The position numbers and the translations under genes are program-made. From Streptomyces sp. ITFR-16 (lineage in GTDB: Bacteria > Actinomycetota > Actinomycetes > Streptomycetales > Streptomycetaceae), in the NCBI RefSeq assembly GCF_031844705.1, contig NZ_CP134609.1, forward strand, positions 2,356,001 to 2,420,000: DNA of 64,000 nt, given 5' to 3'. The notes beneath the pieces were generated by a model. The model saw only the letters and a program-made list of their open reading frames with translations. It was not told the DNA's origin and searched no databases. Below are positions 20,572-29,305 of the stretch, piece after piece. How positions within the stretch are numbered: the stretch's first letter is position 1; each line of letters begins with the position of its first letter.

Positions 20572-21246
20572 ATGGGGACCAAGGGGACGGCGGGCGCCAA
20601 GGGCCCCGCGGGCACCGGCAGCGGCATCAGCCGGCGGTCGGTGCTGATCGGCGGCGCCGTCACGGCCGCGGGCACGGCGGCGCTGGCCCGGGACCAGCTG
20701 AAGCGGGCCTGGTGGCGGCTGCCCGGCGTGGAGAAGCCGCGCACCCCGGGCGCCGTGGACTACGCGCGTGCGCAGTGGACGGCGGCCTCCGAGGCGAACT
20801 GGCGGCGTGCGGACCGCCCCGACGACTACGGCATCGACCGGGTGGTCATCCATGTCACCCAGGGCAGCTTCAGCAGCGCGGTCCGGGTCTTCCAGGACCC
20901 GGGGCACGGGGCGGCCGCGCACTACGTGGTGCGCAAGGACGGTCATGTGACGCAGATGATCCGCGAGCTGGACGTGGCCTTCCACGCGGGGAACCGCTCG
21001 TACAACGAACGCAGTGTCGGCATCGAGCACGAGGGGTTCGTCGACCGCCCGCAGGGCTTCACCCCGGCGATGTACGCGGCATCCGCCCGGCTCACGGCGG
21101 CGATATGCGGGCGGTACGGGATCCCGGTGGACCGCGAGCACATCATCGGGCACGTGGAGGTGCCGGGGACCGATCACACGGACCCCGGCAGGCACTGGGA
21201 CTGGAACCGCTACATGAAGCTGGTCCGGGCGGCGTCGACGGCCTGA
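20572..21246 (+). CDS. Exported N-acetylmuramoyl-L-alanine amidase (PGRP/Amidase_2 type)
   Basis: The 224-residue protein begins with a Gly/Thr-rich stretch, then a Tat-type signal SRRSVLIGGAVTAAGTAALA (about residues 20-39). The Amidase_2 domain follows: VVIHVTQGSFSSA (zinc His), AAHYVVRKDGHVTQMI, SVGIEHEG, and HIIGHVEVPGTDHTDPGRHWDW with the second His and the late Asp/His region. It should cleave the lactyl-amide bond of peptidoglycan outside the membrane. The promoter region is only 61 bp, shared with divergent mnmA. The start ATG has no obvious ribosome-binding site, so it may be leaderless. Confidence 0.9.
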   Translation: MGTKGTAGAKGPAGTGSGISRRSVLIGGAVTAAGTAALARDQLKRAWWRLPGVEKPRTPGAVDYARAQWTAASEANWRRADRPDDYGIDRVVIHVTQGSFSSAVRVFQDPGHGAAAHYVVRKDGHVTQMIRELDVAFHAGNRSYNERSVGIEHEGFVDRPQGFTPAMYAASARLTAAICGRYGIPVDREHIIGHVEVPGTDHTDPGRHWDWNRYMKLVRAASTA

Positions 21247-21247
21247 G

Positions 21248-21265
21248 GACGGCCCCGGGGCCGTC
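21248..21265. terminator. Palindromic terminator between convergent amidase and desulfurase genes
   Basis: GACGGCCCCGGGGCCGTC is a perfect 18-bp palindrome, 2 nt after the amidase stop and overlapping the desulfurase stop. It can fold on either transcript and so probably terminates both. Confidence 0.6.
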
Positions 21266-22433
21266 AGCTCAGCCCGGCCGTCCGCGCGCGGTCCACCGCC
21301 GGGCCGATCACCCGGGCGACGTCCTCGACGTCCTGCTTGGTGGAGGTGTGGCCGAGCGAGAAGCGCAGGGTGCCTCGGGCCAGGTCCGGATCGGTGCCGG
21401 TGGCCAGCAGGACGTGGCTGGGCTGGGCGATCCCGGCCGTGCAGGCGGAGCCGGTGGAGCACTCGATGCCCTGGGCGTCCAGCAGGAGCAGGAGGGAGTC
21501 GCCCTCGCAGCCGGGGAAGGTGAAGTGCGCGTTGGCCGCCAGGCGCCCGCCGGGGGCCGGGTCGCCGCCGAGGATCGCGTCGGGGACCTGCGCCAGGACG
21601 GCTTCGGCGAGCCGGTCGCGGAGCGTGCCGATCTCCCGGGCGAAGTCCTCGCGCCCGTCGGCGGCGAGCCGTCCCGCCACGGCGAACGCGGCGATGCCGG
21701 GCACATCCAGCGTGCCGGAGCGCACATGGCGCTCCTGCCCGCCGCCGTGCAGCACGGGTACGGGGGTGCAGTCGCGGCCGAGCAGCAGCGCGCCGACACC
21801 GGGCGGGCCGCCGATCTTGTGGGCGCTGACGGTCATCGCGGCCAGCCCGGACCCGGCGAAGTCGACATCGAGCTGCCCGAAGGCCTGCACCGCGTCGGCG
21901 TGCATGGGGACGTCGAACTCGCGGGCGACGGCGGCAAGTTCATGCACCGGCATGATCGTGCCGATCTCGTTGTTGGCCCACATCACGGTGATCATCGCGA
22001 CGTCGTCGGGGTTCCGGACGAGCGCCTCGCGCAGCGCGTCGGGGTGGACGCGCCCGTAGCGGTCGACGGGGAGGTGGTCGACGGTCGCGCCCTCGTGCTC
22101 GGCGAGCCAGTCGACGGCGTCCAGCACCGCGTGGTGCTCGACGGGGCTGGCCAGGATCCGGGTGCGGCGGGGGTCGGCGTCGCGGCGGGCCCAGTACAGG
22201 CCCTTCACCGCGAGGTTGTCGGCCTCGGTGCCGCCGGAGGTGAAGACCACCTCGCTGGGGCGTGCGCCGAGGGCGTCGGCGAGGGTCTCTCTGGACTCCT
22301 CGACGGTACGGCGGGCCCGGCGCCCGGCGGCGTGGAGTGAGGACGCGTTCCCGGTGACGGCGAGCTGCGCGGTCATCGCCGCGATCGCCTCCGGAAGCAT
22401 CGGCGTGGTCGCGGCGTGGTCGAGGTAAGCCAT
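21264..22433 (-). CDS. Cysteine desulfurase (NifS/IscS class)
   Basis: The 389-residue PLP enzyme removes sulfur from cysteine. The N-terminus is the class hallmark [10 protein letters not shown]. The PLP Lys is in [12 protein letters not shown] (about residues 199-210), and the catalytic Cys loop [13 protein letters not shown] (about 321-333) is the short IscS/NifS type. It is the natural sulfur donor for MnmA encoded nearby. It converges with the amidase gene. The ATG at 22433 is used because translation then begins at [10 protein letters not shown]. Confidence 0.94.
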   Translation of the reverse strand: MAYLDHAATTPMLPEAIAAMTAQLAVTGNASSLHAAGRRARRTVEESRETLADALGARPSEVVFTSGGTEADNLAVKGLYWARRDADPRRTRILASPVEHHAVLDAVDWLAEHEGATVDHLPVDRYGRVHPDALREALVRNPDDVAMITVMWANNEIGTIMPVHELAAVAREFDVPMHADAVQAFGQLDVDFAGSGLAAMTVSAHKIGGPPGVGALLLGRDCTPVPVLHGGGQERHVRSGTLDVPGIAAFAVAGRLAADGREDFAREIGTLRDRLAEAVLAQVPDAILGGDPAPGGRLAANAHFTFPGCEGDSLLLLLDAQGIECSTGSACTAGIAQPSHVLLATGTDPDLARGTLRFSLGHTSTKQDVEDVARVIGPAVDRARTAGLS

Positions 22434-22576
22434 GGTGGGCTCGATTCTACGAGCCTGCGGCGGGGCGTACGGCGGGCGCATGGGGTCCCGGTGCCCGCGC
22501 ACCGCGTGCGGCGGGGTCTCACCCGCCCCGTTCCGGAGCCCGATCCGGCGGGGAGAGCGGTGCGGCGTCCGGCCGG

Positions 22577-22963
22577 TCAGCCGCCGAAGTTCCAGGCGAC
22601 GACGCCGTTTCCGGTGACCAGGAAGGCCAGGATCACCAGATCGGCGATGCCGAGCGCGAGCCCGAGGAAGGCGCGGCCGCGGCGGGTGGTGGAGCGGACC
22701 AGGGCGAGCAGCGCCATGACGATGGCGGCCGGGCCGAGCAGGACGTTCATCACCAGCAGGCCGACGAGGCCGAGCACGAAGGAGGCGACGGCGAGACCGT
22801 CGGCGTCCCGGGTGGGGCGCCGGGTGCCGCTCTGCGGGGAGTCGCCGCCGGCGTCGGTGCGGCCGGCCGGGCCGGTGGCCGCGGCGGCGGCATCGGTAGC
22901 GGTCCGCGGTTCGTCGGTCGCGGCCTCCGGGGCGGACCGGCGGGCGAATGCGGTGAGCGTCAT
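22577..22963 (-). CDS. DUF4190 domain membrane protein
   Basis: The 128-residue protein has an Ala/Thr-rich disordered N-terminus (about 55 residues), then the DUF4190 pattern: [28 protein letters not shown], a short RRGR linker and [19 protein letters not shown], giving two membrane helices or hairpins. AAGGAGT lies about 8 nt before the ATG. Its role is unknown; such proteins are common in actinobacteria. It follows a 53-residue membrane protein on the same strand and may be co-transcribed with it. Confidence 0.8.
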   Translation of the reverse strand: MTLTAFARRSAPEAATDEPRTATDAAAAATGPAGRTDAGGDSPQSGTRRPTRDADGLAVASFVLGLVGLLVMNVLLGPAAIVMALLALVRSTTRRGRAFLGLALGIADLVILAFLVTGNGVVAWNFGG

Positions 22964-23048
22964 GGTGCGGACTCCTTCGGGTCGGAAAGCGGATCGTGAG
23001 GCAGGTCGGGATGCGGATCGAAGCGCGGTACGGCGCGCGGAGCGGCCG

Positions 23049-23210
23049 TCACTGCGGGCGGCGGCGGGCGCCCGTGCGCTCGCGCACGGCGAAGACCAGC
23101 AGCCAGCAGCCGATCAGGGCGCCGAGGACGAGGGTCAGCGGAAGCGGGATCTGGGCCACCGCTCCCAGCACGATCCCCAGCAGGAGCAGGGCGGCGACGA
23201 GGACGATCAT
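23049..23210 (-). CDS. Small membrane protein, 53 aa
   Basis: Starting MIVLVAALLLLGIVLG, this is almost wholly two hydrophobic helices with a basic C-terminus (AVRERTGARRRPQ). AAAGG lies just upstream of the ATG. It is transcribed away from the TetR gene across a 115-bp shared region carrying repeated TGTTYACTGA motifs, so it may be controlled by that regulator. Function is unknown. Confidence 0.65.
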   Translation of the reverse strand: MIVLVAALLLLGIVLGAVAQIPLPLTLVLGALIGCWLLVFAVRERTGARRRPQ

Positions 23211-23253
23211 GTTCGGCCTTTCCGTGCGCCGGTGCGCACTTTGAGAGTACGAC

Positions 23254-23320
23254 TGTTCACTGACTCCTGAGTCTAGACCCGCACTGCTCTTCCCCGCTCC
23301 GGAGAACAGTTGTTTACTGA
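23254..23320. promoter_or_regulatory. Direct repeats in the divergent TetR promoter region
   Basis: TGTTCACTGA (23254-23263) and TGTTTACTGA (23311-23320) differ at one base and lie 57 bp apart. The second ends 5 nt before the TetR start codon. They are plausible regulator binding sites, but each is not itself a full dyad. Confidence 0.35.
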
Positions 23321-23325
23321 ATGGC

Positions 23326-23958
23326 ATGAGTCACATCGCCGGCATCCGCCAGACCCAGAAGCTGAGAACACGTCAGGCACTGCTGGACGCCGCCCTCGGG
23401 CTGCTGGAGCACCAGAGCCTGAGCAGCCTGGGCCTGCGCGAGGTGACGCGCGCGGTGGGCGTCACGCCCACGGCCTTCTACCGGCACTTCGAGGACATCC
23501 CCGCCCTCGGCGTGGCTTTGGTCGAGCAGACGCTGGGCAGCCTGCACGGGATGATCGGCGCGATGCTCGCCGAGACGGGCGACAGCGAGGTCCGGCTCGA
23601 CCGCGGCGTCGAGCTGATAAGGCGTCATGTCCGTGAGCAGCCCGCCCACTTCAGGTTCATCGCCCGTGAGCAGCACGGCGGGGTCGGCCCGGTCCGCGAG
23701 GCCATCGCCGCCCAGCTCCGGCTGTTCGCCGAGGAGGTGGCGGCGGCGCTCGCCGGGGAGCCGGAGTCACACGGCTGGAACGAGGAGGATCTGCTGATGC
23801 TGGGCGGTCTCTATGTCGACCACATGGTGATCACCGCGTCGGCGATGCTGGACGCGGGCCCGGACGGCGACGCCCAGGTGGCCCGCGTCGCCCGGCGCCG
23901 GCTGCGCCTGGTCACACTGGGGCGGCTGCACTGGCTGGACGGGGCCGACGCCGGGTGA
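23326..23958 (+). CDS. TetR family transcriptional regulator
   Basis: The 210-residue protein has an N-terminal TetR DNA-binding domain: LRTRQALLDAALGLLEHQSLSSLGLREVTRAVGVTPTAFYRHFEDIPALG (recognition helix around residues 44-56). The C-terminal ligand domain resembles FabR/DesT-type regulators of membrane lipid genes, including FIAREQHGG. It is divergent from the 53-residue membrane protein gene. The ATG at 23326 has no clear ribosome-binding site. Control of neighbouring membrane protein genes and of itself is an inference from the shared 115-bp region. Confidence 0.88.
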   Translation: MSHIAGIRQTQKLRTRQALLDAALGLLEHQSLSSLGLREVTRAVGVTPTAFYRHFEDIPALGVALVEQTLGSLHGMIGAMLAETGDSEVRLDRGVELIRRHVREQPAHFRFIAREQHGGVGPVREAIAAQLRLFAEEVAAALAGEPESHGWNEEDLLMLGGLYVDHMVITASAMLDAGPDGDAQVARVARRRLRLVTLGRLHWLDGADAG

Positions 23959-23976
23959 GGCGGGTGCGGGGCGGGC

Positions 23977-25365
23977 TCAGGACCTGACGAGGGCCAGGAC
24001 CTCGTCCCGCAGGGCGCGCATCGCCGGTTCGTCCCGGGCCTCCGCGTTGAGCCGCAGCAGGGGCTCGGTGTTGGAGGGGCGCAGGTTGAACCACCAGTCG
24101 GCGCCGGAGACCGTGAGGCCGTCGAGTTCGTCGAGGCGGACTCCGGGGCGCCCGCTCCACGCCTCGCGCACGGCCGCGAGGCCTGCGGCCCGGTCGTCCA
24201 CGGCGGAGTTGATCTCCCCGGACGCCGTGTAGCGCTCGTAGCCGCCGGTGAGCTCGGACAACGGGCGCTCCTGGCTGCCCAGCGCCGCCAGGACGTGCAG
24301 GGCTGCGAGCATCCCGGTGTCGGCGTTCCAGAAGTCGCGGAAGTAGTAGTGCGCGGAGTGCTCGCCGCCGAAGACCGCGCCGGTACGGGCCATCTCCGCC
24401 TTGATGAAGGAGTGGCCGACCCTCGTGCGCACCGGGACGCCGCCCGCCTCGCGGATGATCTCCGGCACCCCGCGTGAGGTGATGAGGTTATGGATGACGG
24501 CGGCGCCGGGGTGGCGGACCAGTTCGCGCGCGGCCACCAGGGCGGTGATCGCCGAGGGGGACACCGGCTCACCACGCTCGTCGACGACGAAGCAGCGGTC
24601 CGCGTCCCCGTCGAAGGCCAGGCCGAGATCGGCACCCTCGGCCACCACCCGGGCCCGGAGGTCGACGATGTTCGCCGGGTCCAGCGGGTTCGCCTCGTGG
24701 TTGGGGAACGTCCCGTCCAGCTCGAAGTACATCGGGACCAGGTCCACGGGCAGTCCGGCCAGCACCGTCGGCACCGTATGGCCGCCCATGCCGTTGCCCG
24801 CGTCCACGACGGCCTTGAGGGGGCGCAGGCCCGACAGGTCCACGAGCCCGCGCAGGCAGTCGGCGTAGCCGGCCAGGGTGTCCCGGGCCGTGACCGTGCC
24901 GGTCCGCACCGCGGGGGCCGGGGCGCCGCCCGCGTCGGTCCAGCGCTCCACCAGCGCCCGGATCTCGGTGAGCCCGGTGTCCTGGCCGACGGGGGACGCG
25001 CCCGCGCGGCACAGCTTGATGCCGTTGTAGCGGGCCGGGTTGTGCGAGGCCGTGAACATCGCTCCGGGCAGGCCGAGGGAGCCCGAGGCGTAGTAGAGCT
25101 GGTCGGTCGAGCACAGCCCTGTCTCCGTGACGTCCGCGCCCCGGGAGGCCGCGCCCCGCGCGAAGGCGCGGGCGAGCCCGGGTGACGAGGGGCGCATGTC
25201 ATGGCCCGTCACGACCGCGTCGGCCCGCAGGACCTCGACGAAGGCGGCGCCGAACAGCTCGGCCGTCGACACGTCCCAGGCGTCGGGGACGACCCCGCGG
25301 ATGTCGTACGCCTTGACGAGACCGGAGAGGTCGGTGCGCGGGGAGGGGCCGGTGGGAACGGTCAT
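23977..25365 (-). CDS. Phosphomannomutase/phosphoglucomutase
   Basis: The 462-residue alpha-D-phosphohexomutase begins with the ManB hallmark LVKAYDIRGVVPDAW. The phosphoserine loop is FTASHNPARYNGIK (Ser about residue 105), the metal loop is LAFDGDADRCFVVDE, the sugar loop is GGEHSAHYYF, and the phosphate loop near the end is RPSNTEPLLRLN. It interconverts hexose-1- and 6-phosphates. Its ATG overlaps the stop of the GH13 gene (ATGA), so it is translationally coupled to the sugar operon. In that setting mannose-1-phosphate from the GH130 enzyme is the likely substrate; glucose-1-phosphate is the alternative. Confidence 0.93.
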   Translation of the reverse strand: MTVPTGPSPRTDLSGLVKAYDIRGVVPDAWDVSTAELFGAAFVEVLRADAVVTGHDMRPSSPGLARAFARGAASRGADVTETGLCSTDQLYYASGSLGLPGAMFTASHNPARYNGIKLCRAGASPVGQDTGLTEIRALVERWTDAGGAPAPAVRTGTVTARDTLAGYADCLRGLVDLSGLRPLKAVVDAGNGMGGHTVPTVLAGLPVDLVPMYFELDGTFPNHEANPLDPANIVDLRARVVAEGADLGLAFDGDADRCFVVDERGEPVSPSAITALVAARELVRHPGAAVIHNLITSRGVPEIIREAGGVPVRTRVGHSFIKAEMARTGAVFGGEHSAHYYFRDFWNADTGMLAALHVLAALGSQERPLSELTGGYERYTASGEINSAVDDRAAGLAAVREAWSGRPGVRLDELDGLTVSGADWWFNLRPSNTEPLLRLNAEARDEPAMRALRDEVLALVRS

Positions 25366-26984
25366 CGCCGTCTCTCTTCTTCGGGGTGCGGTGCGCGGCA
25401 GGTGGGGTCGGAGGCCAGGAGCCAGAGCGCCGTGTCCGGCGGGAGGGCGTCGCCGTCCAGGGGGCCGCTGGTGAGCAGGACCCGGCCGCGCAGCTCCGGT
25501 GCCGTGAGCCGCAGCGGTTCCGGGCCGAGGTTGACCACACAGGTCAGCGCGGACCGGCGGAAGGCGAGATGGGAGTCGCCCGGCGCCGAATACCACCGGG
25601 GCGCGGCCGTCGGGTCGGGCGCGGGGTACCTCCGGCGCAGCCGCAGCGCCGCACGGTAGAGCGCGAGCGTCGAATCCGGGTCCGCCTCCTGTGCGGCGAC
25701 GGTGAGCGGCCCCCAGTCGTCCGGCTGGGGCAGCCAGGTCCGTCCGGGGGCCGCCGTGCTGAAGCCGTAGGGCGCGCTCCGGCCCGACCAGGGCAGCGGC
25801 ACCCGGGCGCCGTCACGGCCCCGTTCGGTGCGGCCCGAGCGCTCCCACAGCGGGTCGCGGATGCGCTCGTCGGGGACGTGCGCCTGCGGCAGTCCCAGCT
25901 CCTCCCCCTGGAAGAGGTACGCCGATCCGGGCAGCGCGAGCATCAGCAGCGCCGCCGAACGGGCCCGCAGCGGCGAGCCGTAGCGGGTCACCGGGCGCAC
26001 CGCGTCATGGCTGGACAGCAGCCAGGTCACCGCGCCGCCGCCGGGCGCGGCGAGCGAGGCGTCGATGACGCGGCGCAGCTCCCGGGCCTCCCAGGGCGCC
26101 TCCAGGAAGGCGAAGTTGAAGGCCTGGTGCATCTCGTCGGGCCGGATGTACCGGGCGAGCCTGGCCGGGTCGAACACGGCCGACTCGGCGACCATCACCC
26201 GGTCGCGCGGGGCCACCGCGCCGGGCGGTGCGGGGTGGGTGTCCAGCAGGGTGCGCCACTCGCGGTAGAGCGGGTGCAGCTCCTCCTGGTCGTAGTAGGG
26301 CATGAGGTGGTTGCGCAGCGGGTCGCGGTGCTGGCCGGGGCCGGCGTCGGGCAGCCCCTCGGCCTTGAACAGGGCGTGCGCCACGTCCACGCGGAAGCCG
26401 TCCACACCCCGGTCGAGCCAGTGCCGCAGCACCTGGGCGAACGCCGAACGCACCTCGGGGTGGCGCCAGTTGAGGTCGGGCTGCTCCGGCGCGTGCAGAT
26501 GGCAGTACCACGCGCCGTCCGCGACCCGGGTCCAGGCCGGTCCGCCGAAGGCCGACTCCCAGTCGTTGGGCGGCAGTTCGCCGCTGTCGCCCCGCCCCGG
26601 ACGGAACAGATAGCGCTCGCGCGCCGGCGATCCGGGCCCCGCCGCCACGGCCTCCAGGAACCAGGGGTGACGGTCCGAGGTGTGGTTGGGCACGAGGTCG
26701 ATGATCAGCTTGAGGCCCAGTTCGTGGGCGCGGGCGGTCAGCCGGTCGAAGTCCTCCGGGGTGCCCAGGTCCGGGGCCACCCCCGTCCAGTCGGCGATGT
26801 CATAGCCGCCGTCGGCCAGCGGCGACGGATAGAAGGGGGTGCACCACACCGCGTCCGCGCCCAGCTCCCTGATGTGCTCCAGGCGGTCGGCCGCCCCGCG
26901 CAGGTCGCCGATGCCGTCGCCGTCCGAGTCGGCGAAGGCGCGGGGGTACATCTCGTAGCAGACCGTGTCCTGCCACCAGCTCAT
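25362..26984 (-). CDS. GH13 alpha-glucosidase (oligo-alpha-glucosidase type)
   Basis: The 540-residue cytoplasmic GH13 enzyme has the conserved regions in order: DLVPNHTSDRHPWF, GVDGFRVDVAHAL (nucleophile Asp, about residue 197), MVAESAVFD (acid/base Glu, about 267) and LLSSHDAVRP (transition-state Asp; the first residues are SSHD where NHD is usual). The N-terminal WWQDTVCYEMYPRAFADSDGDGIGDL is the oligo-1,6-glucosidase pattern. The lack of a signal peptide fits hydrolysis of imported sugars. A GGAG site overlaps the stop of the preceding gene, and its stop overlaps the mutase gene. Confidence 0.92.
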   Translation of the reverse strand: MSWWQDTVCYEMYPRAFADSDGDGIGDLRGAADRLEHIRELGADAVWCTPFYPSPLADGGYDIADWTGVAPDLGTPEDFDRLTARAHELGLKLIIDLVPNHTSDRHPWFLEAVAAGPGSPARERYLFRPGRGDSGELPPNDWESAFGGPAWTRVADGAWYCHLHAPEQPDLNWRHPEVRSAFAQVLRHWLDRGVDGFRVDVAHALFKAEGLPDAGPGQHRDPLRNHLMPYYDQEELHPLYREWRTLLDTHPAPPGAVAPRDRVMVAESAVFDPARLARYIRPDEMHQAFNFAFLEAPWEARELRRVIDASLAAPGGGAVTWLLSSHDAVRPVTRYGSPLRARSAALLMLALPGSAYLFQGEELGLPQAHVPDERIRDPLWERSGRTERGRDGARVPLPWSGRSAPYGFSTAAPGRTWLPQPDDWGPLTVAAQEADPDSTLALYRAALRLRRRYPAPDPTAAPRWYSAPGDSHLAFRRSALTCVVNLGPEPLRLTAPELRGRVLLTSGPLDGDALPPDTALWLLASDPTCRAPHPEEERRR

Positions 26985-26994
26985 GGGAGATCTC

Positions 26995-28224
26995 CTACAG
27001 GTGCGGGACAGGGGTGCGGAGCGGGCCGCCGGGGGCCGGCACGGGCTGCTCCGTCCCGGTGGCGGCGGCCAGGGTGGCGGCCTCGGCGACGGCGACGGCC
27101 GTGAGTCCGGCGACCGCGTCCGCCACCGGTGTGCCGCCCTCGCGGGCGACGCGCACGAGGTCGGCGACCGCCGCCCGGACGCTCTGGGTGCAGACGTACG
27201 GCTTGCGGGCCTCGCCGCCCAGGTCGAGCACGGCGCGCACGCGGTGGGGCACCACCCGCTCCTCGCCGCGCCCGCGTGCCGGTGCCCGGCCGCCGGCGTC
27301 GCGGTCCACGGTGACCGTGATCCGCTCCTCGCCGTGCGGAAGGAAGCCGTCGACGTGCAGCACAGCGGCGGCTCGGGAGGGCAGTTGCTCCCAGCGGCGG
27401 GCGTCCGCCTCGTCCGCCCAGGCCGAGATCTCCGCCCGTACGGGGATCCAGCCGCTGATCCGGGTCTCGGCGAAGCCGTGGTCCAGCCGCATGAGCTGGC
27501 GTTCGGCCCGGTGGGCGTGGGTGAAGGAGTGCAGATGCGAGGCCAGGACCCCGCCGGGGTGCAGGACGTCGGCGCTGACCATGTCGACCGGGCCGCCGGG
27601 CCTGCGTACGGCGGTGGCCCGGACGCTGAGCGGCTCCGAGCCGATGAGGGCGCGGGCGGCGTCGAAGAAGTGCACGCCGTGCTCGACGAAGATGCCGCCG
27701 CTGTGTTCCGGGTCCCAGAACCAGTGGCCGGGTCCTAGGCCCTCGTCCGCCGCGTCGTTCTCGAACAGGAAGCGGCGCGGCGGCGCCAGCAACCCCTGCG
27801 CCATGATCAGTTCCAGGGCCCTCAGCAGCGGGTTGTAGCGCAGGACGTGGTCCACGACCAGGGCCCGGCCGGCGCGGGCGGCCTCGGCGGCGACCGCCCG
27901 GGCGTCCTCGGCCGTGGTGGCCAGGGGCTTCTCGCAGAAGACATGGCGCCCCGCGCGCAACGCCTGGACGGCCATGGCCGCGTGGGTGGCGGGCGGCGAG
28001 GCGAGGGCCACCGCCGCCACGTCCGGGCGCTCCAGCAAGTGCGTCAGGGAGGTGACCGAGGGCAGGCCGTGCCGGTCACCGAGCGCCCTCGCCCGTGCGG
28101 GGTCGGGGTCGGCGACCGCGACGGGCCGCAGGCCCGGCAGGCCGGCCACGGCGTCCAGGACGTACGTCCCGAAGCCGCCGCAGCCGACGAGCCCGAGGCC
28201 GAGCGGCGGGGGCGCCGAGGTCAT
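26995..28224 (-). CDS. Gfo/Idh/MocA family NAD(P)-dependent oxidoreductase
   Basis: The 409-residue sugar oxidoreductase opens with a Rossmann fold LGLVGCGGFGTYVLDAV. It has the family EKPLATTAEDA (about residues 91-101; catalytic Lys of EKP) and a downstream histidine-rich region GGIFVEHGVHFFDAARAL (about 175-192). The ATG overlaps the stop of the GH130 gene as ATGA, so it belongs to the sugar operon. Substrate is unknown; oxidation or epimerisation of the imported sugar or its product is plausible. It runs about 60 residues longer than many members, mostly in an Arg-rich stretch near residue 325. Confidence 0.9.
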   Translation of the reverse strand: MTSAPPPLGLGLVGCGGFGTYVLDAVAGLPGLRPVAVADPDPARARALGDRHGLPSVTSLTHLLERPDVAAVALASPPATHAAMAVQALRAGRHVFCEKPLATTAEDARAVAAEAARAGRALVVDHVLRYNPLLRALELIMAQGLLAPPRRFLFENDAADEGLGPGHWFWDPEHSGGIFVEHGVHFFDAARALIGSEPLSVRATAVRRPGGPVDMVSADVLHPGGVLASHLHSFTHAHRAERQLMRLDHGFAETRISGWIPVRAEISAWADEADARRWEQLPSRAAAVLHVDGFLPHGEERITVTVDRDAGGRAPARGRGEERVVPHRVRAVLDLGGEARKPYVCTQSVRAAVADLVRVAREGGTPVADAVAGLTAVAVAEAATLAAATGTEQPVPAPGGPLRTPVPHL

Positions 28225-29297
28225 GCCGTGCGCTCCAGCAGGGCGACGCCGATGTGCGCGTCGGCCATGCCGTAGAACACGTACAGCTCGCCGTCGATCT
28301 CCTCGACGGCCGTGGGGAAGACGACGTTGGGCACCGTGCCCGAGCGCTCCTCCTCCGTCTCGGGCGCCATGAGCGGCTCCTCGGAGCGGGCCAGGACCTT
28401 CGCCGGGTCGGCCGGGTCGAGGATCATCGCGCCGGCCGCGTAGGACACCTGCTGGTTCTGCGCGAAGGGGTCCTCGATGTGACCGGAGACGCCGTGGTGG
28501 ATGAGCAGCCAGCCCTCCGGGACCCGGACGGGGGCGGGGCCGCCGCCGATCTTCAGCTCCTCCCAGGGGTGCTCGGACAGGGCGACCAGGCGGTGGTCGC
28601 GCGGCCGGACCAGGGCGCGGATGTCGGCCTGGGCCTCGGCCACCGGCACGTAGGAGATCCAGATGCCGGGGCGCTCGTCGGTGAGGCCGGCAGGCAGGTG
28701 GACACCCTCCCCCGGGCGGAACCAGCCCAGGTCCCACATCGGGCGGTGCAGCATCGCGTACGCGGGCTCGCCGTCGGGGCCCGGCACCGGCTCGGGGAAG
28801 TGGACGACGTCCTTGTTCGGGAAGAGGTTGAGGTCGGTGTCCAGGTCCGGCTGGTAGGCGAACTGGACCGGTCCGAGCCGGGTCCACTCGGTCAGGTCAT
28901 CGGACACGGCGAGGGCCGGCTTGGGTCCGAGCGGCCCGTAGGCGACGTAGGACATGACGTGCTTGCCGAGCGAGGGGATCCAGGTGACGCGGGGGTCCTC
29001 GACACCGGCGTTGTTCTTGCCGCGCTCCCAGCCCTCGTCCGGGGAGAGGACCACACCGCGGCGCTCGACGCCCGAGGGCACACCGTCGGTGAAGGTGACC
29101 TCGGCCAGGCCGACCCGGGAGACGTTGCCGTCGGAGACCAGCCGGGGCAGCAGGTGCAGACGGCCGTCGGGCGTGCGGCCGGAGGCGGGGTTGAGCACGC
29201 CCTCGGTCTCGTTGGCCTCGCCGGGCAGCGGGGACATGACCAGGCCCTTGCGAACGAGTCGGTAGGGGATGCGTGTGGCGTTGCTCGTGGTGCTCAT
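28221..29297 (-). CDS. GH130 family beta-mannoside phosphorylase-like protein
   Basis: The 358-residue five-bladed propeller protein matches GH130. It has the conserved GVEDPRVTW (catalytic Asp in EDPR, about residue 93), then NLFPNKDVVHFPE, MLHRPMWDLG and LLIHHGV, which carry the Lys, Arg and His positions that bind phosphate in characterised phosphorylases of the family. Those enzymes cleave beta-mannosides with phosphate to give alpha-mannose-1-phosphate. The substrate linkage (1,2 or 1,4) cannot be read from this sequence. It starts 8 nt after the permease gene and overlaps the next gene by ATGA. Confidence 0.85.
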   Translation of the reverse strand: MSTTSNATRIPYRLVRKGLVMSPLPGEANETEGVLNPASGRTPDGRLHLLPRLVSDGNVSRVGLAEVTFTDGVPSGVERRGVVLSPDEGWERGKNNAGVEDPRVTWIPSLGKHVMSYVAYGPLGPKPALAVSDDLTEWTRLGPVQFAYQPDLDTDLNLFPNKDVVHFPEPVPGPDGEPAYAMLHRPMWDLGWFRPGEGVHLPAGLTDERPGIWISYVPVAEAQADIRALVRPRDHRLVALSEHPWEELKIGGGPAPVRVPEGWLLIHHGVSGHIEDPFAQNQQVSYAAGAMILDPADPAKVLARSEEPLMAPETEEERSGTVPNVVFPTAVEEIDGELYVFYGMADAHIGVALLERTA

Positions 29298-29305
29298 GGC
29301 GGGAA

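Noticed and set aside
18990..22340. An 1116-codon open frame on the + strand
   Set aside because: It runs antisense or out of frame through mnmA, the amidase and the desulfurase, all supported by motifs; its product is Arg/Gly/Ala-rich low complexity, as expected from G+C-rich antisense frames.
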